Shown here piece after piece: positions 1 through 9,504 of a DNA stretch of 30,465 bases; position 1 is the stretch's first letter; each line of letters starts with the position of its first letter. Made by a program: the position numbers and the translations under genes. The DNA comes from Nemertoderma westbladi. Lineage: Eukaryota; Xenacoelomorpha; Nemertodermatida; Nemertodermatidae. The DNA lies in the NCBI GenBank assembly GCA_032718475.1, contig JAUCBJ010002888.1, forward strand, positions 1 to 30,465, written 5' to 3'. Below the pieces are notes generated by a model. That model did not search any database and was not told the DNA's origin. It was given only the letters and a program-made list of their open reading frames with translations.

Positions 1-111
1 GGGGGGGGCTACGGGCGCCCCACCACGGAAGATTAGTGGCGAGAGAGGGGGGGTAGAGAATGTCCGACAAGAGGGACGCAGAAGTGTAGTAAGAGATAGT
101 GAAGTTTTCAA

Positions 112-393
112 GTGGCGGATGGGGGGGGGGGGGTGGCAGAGAATGTCCCACAGGCGTCGGCGGATAATGCGCGGGGCAAGTTAGGTGAACCGCGGCACCC
201 GACGACAGAGAATAGTAGGGGGATGGCGAGTATCCCCACAAGGGACCAACTGGACAGAGTAGAGTCAGATGTTAGCGCCGAGAGTGGGCGAGCGACGAGA
301 CGTCAAGCCCAGTCAGAAGAGAGAAGAAGATTAGTAGAGTTTAACCGAGAGGTCGAAGAGAGAAGAAGAATAGTAGAGTTTAACCGAGAGGTC
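112..393 (+). pseudogene. gag-like remnant, 5' part (interrupted by LINE)
   Basis: An open frame of about 94 codons, rich in Glu and Arg, begins at an ATG followed at once by a 13-G tract (121-133). Near its end a 39-bp unit is duplicated in tandem (about 316-354 and 355-393), each coding EERRR(L/I)VEFNREV. The frame then runs into the LINE tail, which adds an artificial run of six Tyr before a stop at 412-414. The same frame (frame 1) resumes after the LINE with GERRREE, so the two flanks look like one ancient ORF. The charged, helical composition resembles the N-terminal part of BEL/Pao gag, as in the better preserved element at 12.5 kb, but no domain is diagnostic in this piece alone. Confidence 0.4.
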
Positions 394-1905
394 TACTACT
401 ACTACTACTACTAGGATCGGCATGCTGCATTGCAGCTGCATTTTTAAGAATGCTGTGCCGGCTTGTCAACAAAATTGCACCGCCACAACTCCCTATCACC
501 CATGACATTTGCTAGATCATCCGCATCTTTAAGGCCAGTGTCCTTTAAGATGCGTCTCAAGAAAGTCATGGGCTGTCCACCATGCTTATTCACTCCATGA
601 GGCTGCCAAAGTACCAGATTATGCACTGGCTGGTCCTCACGGCGAAAGCAATGTCCTGCAAAGCGGAGGCGAGTTTGTTCTAGTGTCAAGCTTGGGGGAA
701 CCAATGAGACACCTCCAATATTATATAGTGTCCGGTTGGAGATGTGTGCATTGTACTTGACACAATGTACCCGGCGTAGCATTCTTGTGAATGTGCCATC
801 CAGAGATTTGGTGTCCTCAGCAGTTAGAGCCCAGCATGGACTCCCGTAGAGGAGTACTGGAACTACTGCTGCTCTAAATAATCGGACCTTAAGTTTCCGA
901 TTAATTCTAGGTGACTTCCAAATCCTGGAAAGCCTATTCAAGGCTGCCCATGCCTTTCCCTTACATATTCGAAGGTCCTCACCTGACTTCCGGATCCATG
1001 ATCCCAGGTAACAGAAGTCGTCCACATGCTCAAGCATACCATCCTTTGAGCTTATGCTCATCCGATCAGAGACTTGCTGAGGACTTTCAAAGTTAACTGT
1101 CAGAATTTTGGTCTTTCTGGAGTTAATAAAAAGACCAACACTAGAAGCAGCATGTTCTAATGAGCTGAGGAGCCGCTGGGCTCCCTCTAATGATTCTGAG
1201 AGTACTCCTAAGTCATCAGCAAAGTCTAGATCAGTTAGGTACTTGGCAGGATTTCCTCGACTTCTGGAGCCAGTAGGTGGAGTTATCATCACCCCATCAT
1301 CATTATGATGATCTAAGGACATGCGTAGAACATAGTCAACCACAATAATGAACAAGAATGGTGCAAGTGTGTCTCCTTGGAGGACGCCCCATAACACTTC
1401 AAATGGTTCTGTGTCACCATCAACAGTAGACACAAATGTTGTCGAACCATCGTATACTGATCTGATTGCTGCAATAATTTCCTCAGGAATCCCATATAAT
1501 GAAAGTATGCTGAACATACGTGAGCGAGAGACTGAATCAAAGGCCTTGAAGAAGTCAACAAAGATAACAGCCAGATGCCTGTCTTTCTTTTTTGATAACT
1601 CTTCAATTATCCTTCTAAGTGCCAAAATGGGCTCCATGGTCCCACGACCTTTACGGAAACCATTCTGATTTCCACGTAGCAGTCTCTCAATGGGATCCCT
1701 GATGCGATTTAATAGAATTCTATTGTATAGTTTTGCAGCAATCGAGATCAATGAGATTCCCCGAAAAGAACCATAGAGTGTTAGGTTGCCCTTCTTGGGA
1801 ACTGGCACCAACTTATTTGTTTTCATTTCTTGTGGGACTCTTGTTGTACGGTACATGTCTACTATGATGGGATAGATGAGCTTTAAACACTCAGGTATTT
1901 TCGTC
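394..1905 (-). mobile_element. RTE-like LINE, copy A, 5'-truncated
   Basis: Read on the minus strand, this is the 3' portion of a non-LTR retrotransposon. It holds a reverse transcriptase and C-terminal domain, a short 3' UTR of about 30 bp containing the palindrome TGCAGCTGCA, and a trinucleotide tail of seven units (plus-strand 394-414, TAG/CTA type). A very short 3' UTR and a simple-repeat tail instead of poly(A) are typical of RTE-clade LINEs. Two further copies lie at 24936-25454 and 29487-30465, all in the same orientation. The 5' break is around 1902-1905, where sequence returns to the host gag frame. No clear target-site duplication is visible; at most GTC at 391-393 and 1903-1905. 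Confidence 0.85.
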
Positions 1906-1949
1906 GGAGAGAGAAGAAGAGAAGAGACTAGAAGCGTTGCTACGAGCAA
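444..1949 (-). CDS. LINE reverse transcriptase (partial, open)
   Basis: The frame is open for 501 codons, but only the part below about 1905 belongs to the LINE; the first 15 or so residues come from flanking sequence, and the annotated Met is not the true start. RT motifs appear in order: KLVPVPKKGN (motif 1), NGFRKGRGTMEP (motif 2), VDFFKAFDSV with the catalytic Asp (motif A), GVLQGDTLAP (motif B) and DFADD (motif C). They are followed by the thumb/connection region (LYGSPCWALT) and a C-terminal GHCFRREDQ segment common to RTE-type ORFs. The endonuclease domain is missing through 5' truncation. The product would copy LINE RNA by target-primed reverse transcription. Absence of frameshifts suggests a fairly recent insertion, although it cannot be autonomous. 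Confidence 0.85.
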   Translation of the reverse strand: MLVATLLVSSLLLSPTKIPECLKLIYPIIVDMYRTTRVPQEMKTNKLVPVPKKGNLTLYGSFRGISLISIAAKLYNRILLNRIRDPIERLLRGNQNGFRKGRGTMEPILALRRIIEELSKKKDRHLAVIFVDFFKAFDSVSRSRMFSILSLYGIPEEIIAAIRSVYDGSTTFVSTVDGDTEPFEVLWGVLQGDTLAPFLFIIVVDYVLRMSLDHHNDDGVMITPPTGSRSRGNPAKYLTDLDFADDLGVLSESLEGAQRLLSSLEHAASSVGLFINSRKTKILTVNFESPQQVSDRMSISSKDGMLEHVDDFCYLGSWIRKSGEDLRICKGKAWAALNRLSRIWKSPRINRKLKVRLFRAAVVPVLLYGSPCWALTAEDTKSLDGTFTRMLRRVHCVKYNAHISNRTLYNIGGVSLVPPSLTLEQTRLRFAGHCFRREDQPVHNLVLWQPHGVNKHGGQPMTFLRRILKDTGLKDADDLANVMGDRELWRCNFVDKPAQHS

Positions 1950-2280
1950 CCAAAGAGCAAGGATGGATAGCGAGCCGTCGGTAGTAGTGATGGAGTTAGG
2001 GAGTCAGTGGGGTCGAACTTCGGGAGATTGCCGTCGCCCCGGAGAAACGCACCGCATGCCAAGAGAGGGGTACAGGATGTACCGATACGAAGACGAGAAC
2101 AGGAGAGGGGATCGAAGAGAAACTTCCCGACGGGATATAGCTGTCGATCGAGAGTACGGTAGTCGCGGGGAGATTCGAGATTCGAGAAGATTGAACTTCG
2201 GTTCGGAAGGGCACATGCAGACTGCAGAACATACTGTAGGCCTTACTGCACATACTATTATGCTGGGAGAGATAATGTAG
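1906..2280 (+). pseudogene. gag-like remnant, middle part
   Basis: Frame 1 reopens after the LINE with GERRREETRS and continues through an Arg/Glu/Tyr-rich, low-complexity stretch to a TAG at 2278-2280. The composition (EDENRRGDRRE, SRGEIRDSRR) suggests a disordered basic region such as a gag N-terminal spacer. It is the downstream half of the ORF that ends at 393. No conserved domain can be named. Confidence 0.35.
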
Positions 2281-2288
2281 GCGATAGT

Positions 2289-2935
2289 GTGGCGCGAACG
2301 ACAGGATTAAACCCGGAAGTTGCGGAGTACATACCGGTAGGTAGGAAAGAAGTGGATAGGCCTATATCGGTACCAGCACAGCAGCATGACTATAATACAC
2401 AGGGACATAACATATATCCAGGGGAGGGGAGAGTTATTGCAGATAGATGTATGGGCCCCAATATATTAACATCAACCCCAGTACCAAACATACCGGTGGG
2501 GGGGGGGGGGGGGGACAGGGTGACATTCCCCCATTACAATATCAACAATATACTCGAACAGCAATGAGAACATCGAACCCCCTGGACGAGAACAGGTCGT
2601 GCGATACCGAAATATGGAGGGGGCCGTTACCCCCAATGATATTTCCGACGCAACAGAGGAGAACAACAGATAGGACGAACGGACTGCACCCAACAGGAGA
2701 GTCTGTACAGCATCCCTCGAACCCATTGGAAGCACAGGCAATGGGAATGGCGACACTAATCGATGCACTGAAGACCAGGATCGAGTGACCACCAGTCGAG
2801 CAATTTAAATTCGACGGAAGTAGGCCAGAAGAATACCTGCAATTCCGATGCATGTACATCAATGAGATATTAAGTAAGAACCTGACGCAGGCGGAGTGCC
2901 CAAAATATCTGCAAGTATATACAGGAGGCCCTTAA
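2289..2935 (+). pseudogene. gag-like remnant, 3' part with DUF1759-like end
   Basis: Frames change at least once between about 2289 and 2788, around a 17-G tract at 2498-2514, which probably slipped. After a stop near 2788 the frame reads on to a segment containing VEQFKFDGSRPEEYLQF (about 2793-2850). This resembles the 'PxFxG...(W/Y)xxF' start of the DUF1759 gag domain of BEL/Pao elements. Sequence then stops at about 2934 and gives way to AT-rich DNA, so the remnant is truncated before the capsid body. It differs from the gag at 12.5-16 kb, so two BEL-like families may be present. Confidence 0.4.
2498..2514 (+). repeat. 17-bp G homopolymer
   Basis: An uninterrupted G tract inside the gag-like remnant. 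It is one of six long G or C tracts in the window (see findings) and lies where the reading frame of the remnant changes. Confidence 0.9.
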
Positions 2936-4058
2936 CATGTGTAGAATAAAATTCCGAACAACTTTGTGATGTTACGTTTTTTCATAGCTCTTAGTGTTTT
3001 CGAGTTCCGACGCTAATTAGTTTTCGGCTAATTAGTACTAATTAACAGTAATAGGTGGGCCATAGCGATGACTGAACTTTTTTTAGATCTTACCGAGATG
3101 AACAAAAAAAAACACCGTTGCTAGGGGAAAAACCAAATACTTTTCGAGAAAAATCAATTAGAAATATTTAATCGCTAATTACTAATTAATTAATTAACAG
3201 ATTTTTGCCAAATATTTCTCTGCTGTGCGCGCTCGGGCCATCTATAAGATCGCGCTAACAGAATCGTTCTAGCTTTCGCCGTTCTCCTGGAAAAATCCTT
3301 TAAAAAACCACCTAAAAAAGATCAAAGCAAAGTGCCTACTTCTGACCACTGGCGATATAATGCTATCTTATGAGGTTTTACTTTGGTGTTTATTTTAGTT
3401 TGCTAAGTTCCATTAAAAAGGCTGCAATATTTATTCCTCATAAGACTCTGTCGAGCCTTTGGCTCTCCAGTGGCAGCCTATTTCTCCAGATTTTACATTT
3501 TATATCCAAGTTTTATTTATGGGTTTTATCAATGCAATTACATCATATTATTTGCTAATCTTTAAACAATTAATTATATTAGATGACCTATAAATTCCAT
3601 CCCCCGAATGATATACTGTTTTTATTAACTATAGAATTATAATAATTAATTGTTTTAATTATAGGTATTATTATGTAATAGTCTTCTTCAAATTGTATCA
3701 GATGGGGATGAATATTATTGTTGCAATCAAAATTATACCTCTCCAGGGTACAATCGACATGCGTCGACCTGTATTCTGTGTTCAGCATTACATATTGATA
3801 TACATATTACTATACATACTATATACTGTATATAGATATTATTCACACTACATATTAAATTTCCTGGTTACTTGCAATATTTTTAATAGGATTTTGTTGA
3901 ATTATATAATATTGTAGTAATTTATATATTAATTTGGTTAACATTCAATACAGCTCCTACTTTAGGATTAGTCAATTTATTATCTGATGATAAAAACATG
4001 AATTAATTATTTAAAAATGGTCTCAAAGTCTTTCACCACGGGCACACAGGGAATTGCC
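2936..4058. other. AT-rich stretch without recognised gene
   Basis: No coding region is supported. The part at 3010-3210 is rich in TAATTAG/CTAATTA-type palindromic words, including repeated GCTAATTA. A small perfect hairpin, GAGCC-TTT-GGCTC, occurs near 3454. Longer open frames here are AT-rich and lack domain signal. Confidence 0.6.
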
Positions 4059-4200
4059 GGGGTTTGGGGACGGCAGCCCCCAACCAAAGAAGCGGCGGTG
4101 TGGGTGCGTCAGCCCCCAACAAAAGAAGCGGGGGTTTGGGGACGGCAGCCCCCAATCAAAGAAGCGGTGGTTTGGGGGCGGCAGCCCCCAATTAAAAGAA
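4059..4200 (+). repeat. 36-bp GC-rich tandem repeat, 4 units
   Basis: Four imperfect 36-bp units contain GGTTTGGGGACGGCAGCCCC and then CAA, followed by AAAGAAGCGG. Because 36 is a multiple of three, several frames stay open, giving apparent short proteins that are unlikely to be real. Each unit can fold: the last holds a perfect 7-bp stem TTGGGGG/CCCCCAA with loop CGGCAG (4172-4191). It is a GC island in very AT-rich surroundings. Confidence 0.85.
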
Positions 4201-4332
4201 AAACAAACAAAATTTGACTATAAAAATGTTTCTTTTATAATTTTGAAAAAACTTGACTAGATACAACTTGTGCTGTAACCATCTTTAACTTTTCTTTTGG
4301 ATTTGATGCACCCAGATTAATTTTAAACTCAG

Positions 4333-4785
4333 AACTGACAATGCACTAAAGGAAGCTCACACAGTAGAAGTTCAAAATTGCAAGAGAGAAGATGTTAAGA
4401 TACTCCAAAGTAAAACTGAACAACCAACAGCCGAAAACATCAACAAGGTTGAGAAAGCTAAACAACTAGGAACCTGCCGAATTCCAAAGAAGTATTAAAA
4501 GCATGTCCAATTATAAAGCGAGTGGATTAGGTGAAATCCCTGAAGAGGTATGGAAAACAGGAGTGTTAAAAAGACAATTTTCGGATGATTGCAACCGGAT
4601 GTTAAAAGGGGAAAAGCCTCCACCAATTTGGACTAAAGGTCAACTAAAGCCTCTTCCAAAGAAAGGAGACCTCGGTATACCAACAAACTATCGTGGGATC
4701 TGTCTGCTTGTGGTAGCTGCCAAAATATACAATAAAATGGTTCTATATAGGATTAGGCCTTACATAGAGAATGTTGTTGCATAGA
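4333..4785 (+). pseudogene. LINE fragment, RT N-terminal region (second LINE family)
   Basis: From about 4503 an open frame of 93 codons contains NYKASGLGEIPEEVWKTG, then LKPLPKKGDL, TNYRGICLL and AAKIYNKMVLYRIRP. These match the region just before and at RT motif 1 of CR1/RTE-type LINEs. Upstream (4333-4500) lies the linker between endonuclease and RT (frame containing ALKEAHTVEVQNCKRED), broken by a stop. The sequence ends at about 4785 in a short duplication of AGAGAATGTTG, before catalytic motif A, so no catalytic Asp is retained. It lies on the plus strand, opposite to the other LINE copies, and differs clearly from copy A over the same motif. Confidence 0.75.
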
Positions 4786-4883
4786 GAATGTTGCTCTTTT
4801 ATGTTGCGTTTTATTCACCTTTTTTTTTTTTTATATAGGCCTATGTTATAAACAAATAAAGTTGAAAAAATATTTCTATCATA

Positions 4884-4975
4884 ACAAAAAAAATCTGCCA
4901 TATTTTAAAATAAATAAATAAAATCTGCCATATTTTAAAATAAATAAATAAAATCTGAAATATTTGAAAAAAAAA
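4884..4975. repeat. AT-rich 33-bp tandem duplication
   Basis: A unit reading AAATCTGCCATATTTTAAAA then TAAATAAAT occurs twice in full and once degenerately. Apparent open frames across it are low-complexity Phe/Ile runs. Confidence 0.7.
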
Positions 4976-6150
4976 ATACAATAATATTGTATAAATGTTG
5001 GGTAACGGGAATATGTTCCAGAACATTTATATGTATCAAAACTTAAAAATAGCTACATAAAAAGTATTATAAAATGATTAATAATGCTTGATAGGGCCGT
5101 GGTGATGGAGACGTTTTAAAATTCTTTTCCAACAACAATTGTAAAGCGAAAATACAAATCTTTTTAAATATAAGTATTATACAATATTCTATATATTAAA
5201 TAGTGATCTACATTAAGTATATTACCTTTAAAATTGACGTAACAACTTCGATAGAATCGGGTTCCCAAATAGTTAGGTCTTCAAGCTCAACATATCCAAA
5301 ATCCAACGGAATCTTCAAATTTCCAGCTAATTCTTCGTATCGTGGCAATCTTGTTTCGCAAATGGCAAAAGTCCTTTCTCATATTGCTATTGCTGCATTT
5401 TTCTAGCCTTTCCAACTTTTGGATTTTTTGATCTATCGCCTTACATAAGGCGGTAGATCCAGATAAGGCAATCTTTCTCAAAACTAAATGTCACTATTTG
5501 AAAAGTCCAGTAGTATACCGCCTACCGGATCCTAGTAACGATGTACCTTACTGTAAGATCTAGTAGTGTATACGGGCTCGTACAGTATCTGACAAGAAAT
5601 CCCAGTCCAGGGTGTCTAAATAAACAGATACTAAGTACACAAACTACTACTGGCGAGGAACGGAGCCTGGTTTCTATTCTAATACGTGGGCGAATCAAAT
5701 GCCCGGGCAAACTAGACAAAACAGGATATTCGGCCTCTAACCGGTGAGGCAGATGTACAGTCTACGGTGACAGACCAAACTCACGGGAAAACAATCCCCG
5801 CGCAGCGAATCCTAACTATCGCTAACGGACCTAAATACCGTAAACTTGCTGCGGTGTGATTTATATGGTTTATATACGAGCCAGTGGATTAACAGAATAG
5901 CGTAACAATACTACTAACAAGCGGTAGCAGTCAAAAGGGGGTAGTACCTAAAGTAACAATACTGCTGACAGGGGCAAAGCAGTCAAAAGGGTGCATGGCA
6001 TCTAAAATACTTGCCGTAAAACTAAATACTAAATATCTCCTAAAATTACAAATACGAATGGTAGAACTGCAGAATAAATCCTATTGAAAAGTAACCTAAA
6101 GTAAGCTAGTAGCTAGCAGGTCTCAAAGGGGAGTATATATGTTTTAGGAC

Positions 6151-6170
6151 GTGTGTGTGTGTGTGTGTGT
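6151..6170. repeat. (GT)10 microsatellite
   Basis: Ten uninterrupted GT dinucleotides. Confidence 0.95.
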
Positions 6171-6297
6171 TACGAATAAAACAATTTTGGTGTATCGCCG
6201 TCGTACTAGGTTTCGGTGATTTCTGACCAAAAACAATACCGGGCGCTAGCTACTAAAATAAGCTAGTCGCGCTCTGTAGGGCTTAATACTTACAAAA

Positions 6298-6305
6298 TGA
6301 CGTCA
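6298..6305. promoter_or_regulatory. Perfect CRE-type palindrome TGACGTCA
   Basis: An exact 8-bp cAMP-response-element consensus. It may be chance, since an 8-mer is expected about once per 65 kb; no TATA box was seen beside it. Confidence 0.3.
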
Positions 6306-6865
6306 AAGCTCTCTTCTTCCTATCCACAACTCAATCGGACAATTACGGTGTTAGTAACTACACCCGTGATAGGCACAAATACCAGATTCTGGTTGTAAGA
6401 TAAGAAATAGTTGTTAATTGCTACCGTACGTTAGCTGATCTGGTATACAATTTTGATTCTCGAATTTTGTTGCTGCGGTGGTTAGCAGCAAATACCTATC
6501 AGTACGTGGCAAGGCGCAGTAGGATATTAGTAACCTCCCTAGGCCAAGCATGTGCCGGTAGCAGAAATACTCCTTGCCTGATCAAATATTTCGGGCTCAG
6601 ACAGGGGCGGGCAAATGTATAAACTACAAAGTGAACCGGTACAGACCTGTCAGTACTGCAAATCACCAAATTATGGAACTTGTGCTGTCTGCACCTAAAG
6701 TGTACTTGCGCGTACTGACGACCAGCAATAGTTCACACCTGTAGGAGATACAGGTTAATCCGGGGATTTCGCTTGTTTGCTCCTGTCGAAGTCTAAATAT
6801 TCGATCCTAAATTTTACGGCGTTCCAGGACGGCGTCACGCTTACCCTGATCTATAGGTCATACTG

Positions 6866-7042
6866 CGGGCAAGGGCGTCAAACAAAGTCTTACCATCATC
6901 TGAAGTGGGTGCTGTATGGCAAGGGGGCATGCTTCGAACGGGCGCGCGGGCAAATCTAATGTGGGCGCTTAGCGTGTTGTGGACATCTTTCCCTGCGTTG
7001 CTGACGGCCTAATGGTTTAGGCAGCCATCCTCCAAATGCTTG
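6866..7042 (-). repeat. 177-bp dispersed block, copy B
   Basis: Aligns without gaps to 20215-20391 with about 7 differences by eye (about 96%). It is GC-rich (GGGCGCGCGGGCAAATC) in AT-rich surroundings. The minus strand carries a 59-codon reading whose Tyr in copy A is a TAG stop here. It lies about 340 bp downstream, on the minus strand, of the TATA box at 7374-7383. Function unknown: possibly the first internal segment after an LTR, or an exon of a repeated gene. Confidence 0.85.
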
Positions 7043-7311
7043 TTTGTTTTTATGTTTTTATGTTATGCTACATTACATGCTTATCAAGATAAACAATTTA
7101 AACAAATTAGAACAAATAATTTCAAAACTTTCAATAATCTTTCATATATTACAAATATACATAATAAATTCTCCAAATTAAATCAGCCTAAATATAAACA
7201 ACATAATGCGCTAATAATTTCCAAATAAGTCTTAAAGTGTCCTCCAAACGAGCGCAATAGTTCGTCCTACTGTTCTGGATATGTTCTCCTGAACACTGAT
7301 TGCTAACGATA

Positions 7312-7327
7312 GGCTCGCAAGCCTTCC
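7312..7327. repeat. Hairpin 16-mer, copy 1
   Basis: GGCTCGCAAGCCTTCC, repeated exactly at 7652 and 8612. With its neighbours it forms a 5-bp stem AGGCT/AGCCT with a 4-nt loop. Here it lies just downstream of the minus-strand TATA box. Confidence 0.8.
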
Positions 7328-7373
7328 TTTCTCCATACTCTCGCTCTCTAACGTTCGCTCCTCAACGCCTTCA

Positions 7374-7383
7374 CCCTTTTATA
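7374..7383 (-). promoter_or_regulatory. Minus-strand TATA box
   Basis: The reverse complement reads TATAAAAGGG, a near-perfect Pol II TATA box. Transcription would start near 7345-7350 and run towards lower coordinates, into the 177-bp block. An LTR promoter of a minus-strand retroelement is the likeliest source. Confidence 0.5.
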
Positions 7384-7651
7384 CAATTAATCGGTGACTT
7401 CGGTCTAGCTGGGCTTGGGCTCCTACGTCGAGTTGCCTGCGGTTCTAGAATACCGGGAAACGAAACGACCACTGTCTCGCTCATCCGTCGGGAGTGATCA
7501 ACTTCATTGATGTCGGTAATATGTGAAGGAAAGTTGCGTACGATTTTCTGAACGCAACTCTGCAGCCTCTAACACATCGTCAAAGGTTACTGATGGGAGG
7601 AAACCCACTCCTTGGGTTCGGATTTATCATAGGATATCCAATAAAATTATA

Positions 7652-7667
7652 GGCTCGCAAGCCTTCC
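7652..7667. repeat. Hairpin 16-mer, copy 2
   Basis: Exact copy of GGCTCGCAAGCCTTCC. It follows ATCCAATAAAATTATA, so an AATAAA-type word lies beside it. Confidence 0.8.
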
Positions 7668-7831
7668 ACCAAACTCCTCGATCTCACCTTTCTCGTACGC
7701 CTTGTACACCCTATACAGGCTTGAGGCTTCCCGTTTCTCTTGTGTTGACTTATTAGACTCGTCTACTACCATACTATAGACGTCTGGTTTGACTAATTTG
7801 GGTTCATAAATGACATCTCAGTCCACTCATC

Positions 7832-8297
7832 TTAAACGAATGGTACGGATTCGTCAAAGGGTATTGGCTCGGGGTTCTCCGAGTTCAAGCGCATAGGAAT
7901 CGGGTTGTCTTGCTTGCGCATACATCCTCCACATTTAAAGAACAGTTTATAAATGGAGAACGCATCCTTGGTCTCTGGATCCGCTCCTCGAACGCGTCTA
8001 TAAAGATCGTATCTCTGTGTCTCGGGTCCTCGCAAACATCACTGCCGTCGCATAACGCATCGTAGGGATACATCGCATTGAACTCCGCGCGTGACTCATC
8101 CGCTCTTTTGTTACAAGCGTCCAATCACTGTCGCGTAACATTTGGATCCGCTTTGTACTTAGCGAGCTTGGCTGTACTTCTCGCCATACTCTCAACTCCG
8201 AACACATTAAAGTTTTGGCCCCATATCGGTTGAACGGTGCCTGGTGCTCCTGTTCCTGCGTGAATCCTGTATATAGTGTTTCTACTAGAGGAAGCAC
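7832..8297 (-). pseudogene. Broken ORF cluster of unknown function
   Basis: Three overlapping minus-strand frames carry protein-like, non-repetitive sequence: one with SRAEFNAMYPYDALCDGSD (about 7990-8124), then a shifted frame with FFKCGGCMRKQDNP and ending PFDESVPFV before a TAA near 7832. The pieces look like one reading frame broken by a TGA near 8125 and a frameshift near 7980. The CGGC spacing hints at a metal-binding motif, but no family is recognised. It lies upstream, on the minus strand, of the TATA box at 7374, as the internal region of a minus-strand LTR element would lie before its 3' LTR. Confidence 0.3.
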
Positions 8298-8611
8298 AAC
8301 AGAGGTTAGATGTGAGGAGACTTAGAGTTTTGTCGGCTTTTGGCTCAACTTTGCTCTAAAACCCCTACCCATTTGCCTAATGACTTCGGGTTTTGCTTGA
8401 TTTCGCACTGGCTCCTAATCCAAAAAAATGTGCCGATAAAAAACGAATTCCGGGTAAACTAGCCGCGAGTCTAAAATACTCACATTTTAAATTCCCAAAC
8501 TACATCCCAAAGAAAATAGTGCAGTCGAGAATTAATTTGGTCTAAAATAATAGTAGACACGACTACGTAGAACAAGGCCGATTTTCTTTTTCAAAAAAAA
8601 TTTTATTGGTT

Positions 8612-8627
8612 GGCTCGCAAGCCTTCC
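8612..8627. repeat. Hairpin 16-mer, copy 3
   Basis: Third exact copy of GGCTCGCAAGCCTTCC, following TTTTATTGGTT. On the minus strand it precedes AACCAATAAAA, so copies 2 and 3 both sit beside AATAAA-like words. Confidence 0.8.
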
Positions 8628-8815
8628 ATCCACTCTTGTCCTCCCCAATTTTAATTTTTATCTAGCTGTATTCTAGAATTCGCATTCACTGGAGAATCAT
8701 TTTTCTTAAATTTAAATCCAACCAAATGGATTTGTCTAATAATTTTGAAAATTGTCTCATTTGTGGGTTGCAAGTGGAATTCCATTCCTACTGTTACGAT
8801 ATATGTTCTGTAGAT

Positions 8816-9001
8816 GTAGCCGTATTATGCAGTATAAATATTAGCGTTATACAGTATAAATATTAGCGTTATACAGTATAATTATTAGCGTTATACAGTA
8901 TAATTATTAGCCGTTATACAGTATAATTATTAGCCGTTATACAGTATAATTATTAGCCGTTATACAGTATATTGCATTAGCCGTTATACAGTATAATTAT
9001 T
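8816..9001. repeat. 22-23-bp tandem array, about 8 units
   Basis: Units of TATTAGC(C)GTTATACAGTATAA. The first units have a single C and AAATATTAG; later units gain a C and read AATTATTAG, giving two sub-blocks. It lies about 460 bp upstream of the TATA box at 9460, as an enhancer-like U3 repeat of an LTR would. Confidence 0.9.
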
Positions 9002-9370
9002 TAGATAAGCCACAATGACGCGCAATAATGTTGCGCCGCAACAATATTTAGATAAGGAAAATAAAACGCCCATATATTCGACTTTATTCATTTTGTATAG
9101 TATGTAGCCCTACCTAAGTAATTTTGTAATAGGATATAAGTAGATAGTTCCAGGGTAGCAAGTTTCCTGTTTGGACCCTGGATATAAGCTTGCTGTTATT
9201 AGCCTCAACAGTGCTAGCTACATATTGGTCTTAATTTTCTTTATGATTGCGCTAAATTAATCTTTGTGTATCATATTATTAGTACCGCTAAATTAAGCAT
9301 CGCCAAAATTACCATAAATGGTAATAATTTGTGATTTGAAGGAGCGATAGGTTCACAATCCGGCCTCCTT

Positions 9371-9504
9371 ATTGGCCTAGCTGCTTCCAGGTTGGCCTAA
9401 TGGTGGCGTGGATTGGAGAGCCAATGAGAGAGCGATTGCATCATCCTCCATGAATCACCTATAAATTGGCTGTGTTTCCGGTATGTGCTACGGTAATTCT
9501 CAGT
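9371..9504 (+). promoter_or_regulatory. Pol II promoter with CCAAT and TATA boxes
   Basis: ATTGG at 9371 and near 9414 (inverted CCAAT), direct CCAAT at 9421, TATAAA at 9460-9465, and an Inr-like TCAGTC at 9500-9505. The order and spacing fit a plus-strand promoter firing towards the BEL/Pao gag at 12.49 kb, so this may be the U3/R of its 5' LTR, perhaps beginning at TGTTACG (8792). No second LTR is in the window, so the boundary is unproven. Confidence 0.5.

Larger units (their letters stand above)
5030..6865. other. Non-coding stretch, LTR/leader-like, no gene seen
   Basis: No reading frame longer than about 68 codons has any domain character. A 41-bp imperfect direct repeat lies at about 5905 and 5953 (GTAACAATACT...GCAGTCAAAAGGG). 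The texture resembles the long leader at 10.2-12.4 kb, and it may be the leader of a minus-strand LTR element, but I cannot prove this. Confidence 0.45.

Noticed and set aside
3454-3500. Histone-type 3' stem-loop (GAGCC-TTT-GGCTC)
   Set aside because: The loop is three bases rather than four, and no histone coding sequence or purine-rich downstream element is near.
4017-4260. Short proteins coded by the GC-rich repeat
   Set aside because: Open in several frames only because the unit length is a multiple of three; there is no other coding evidence.
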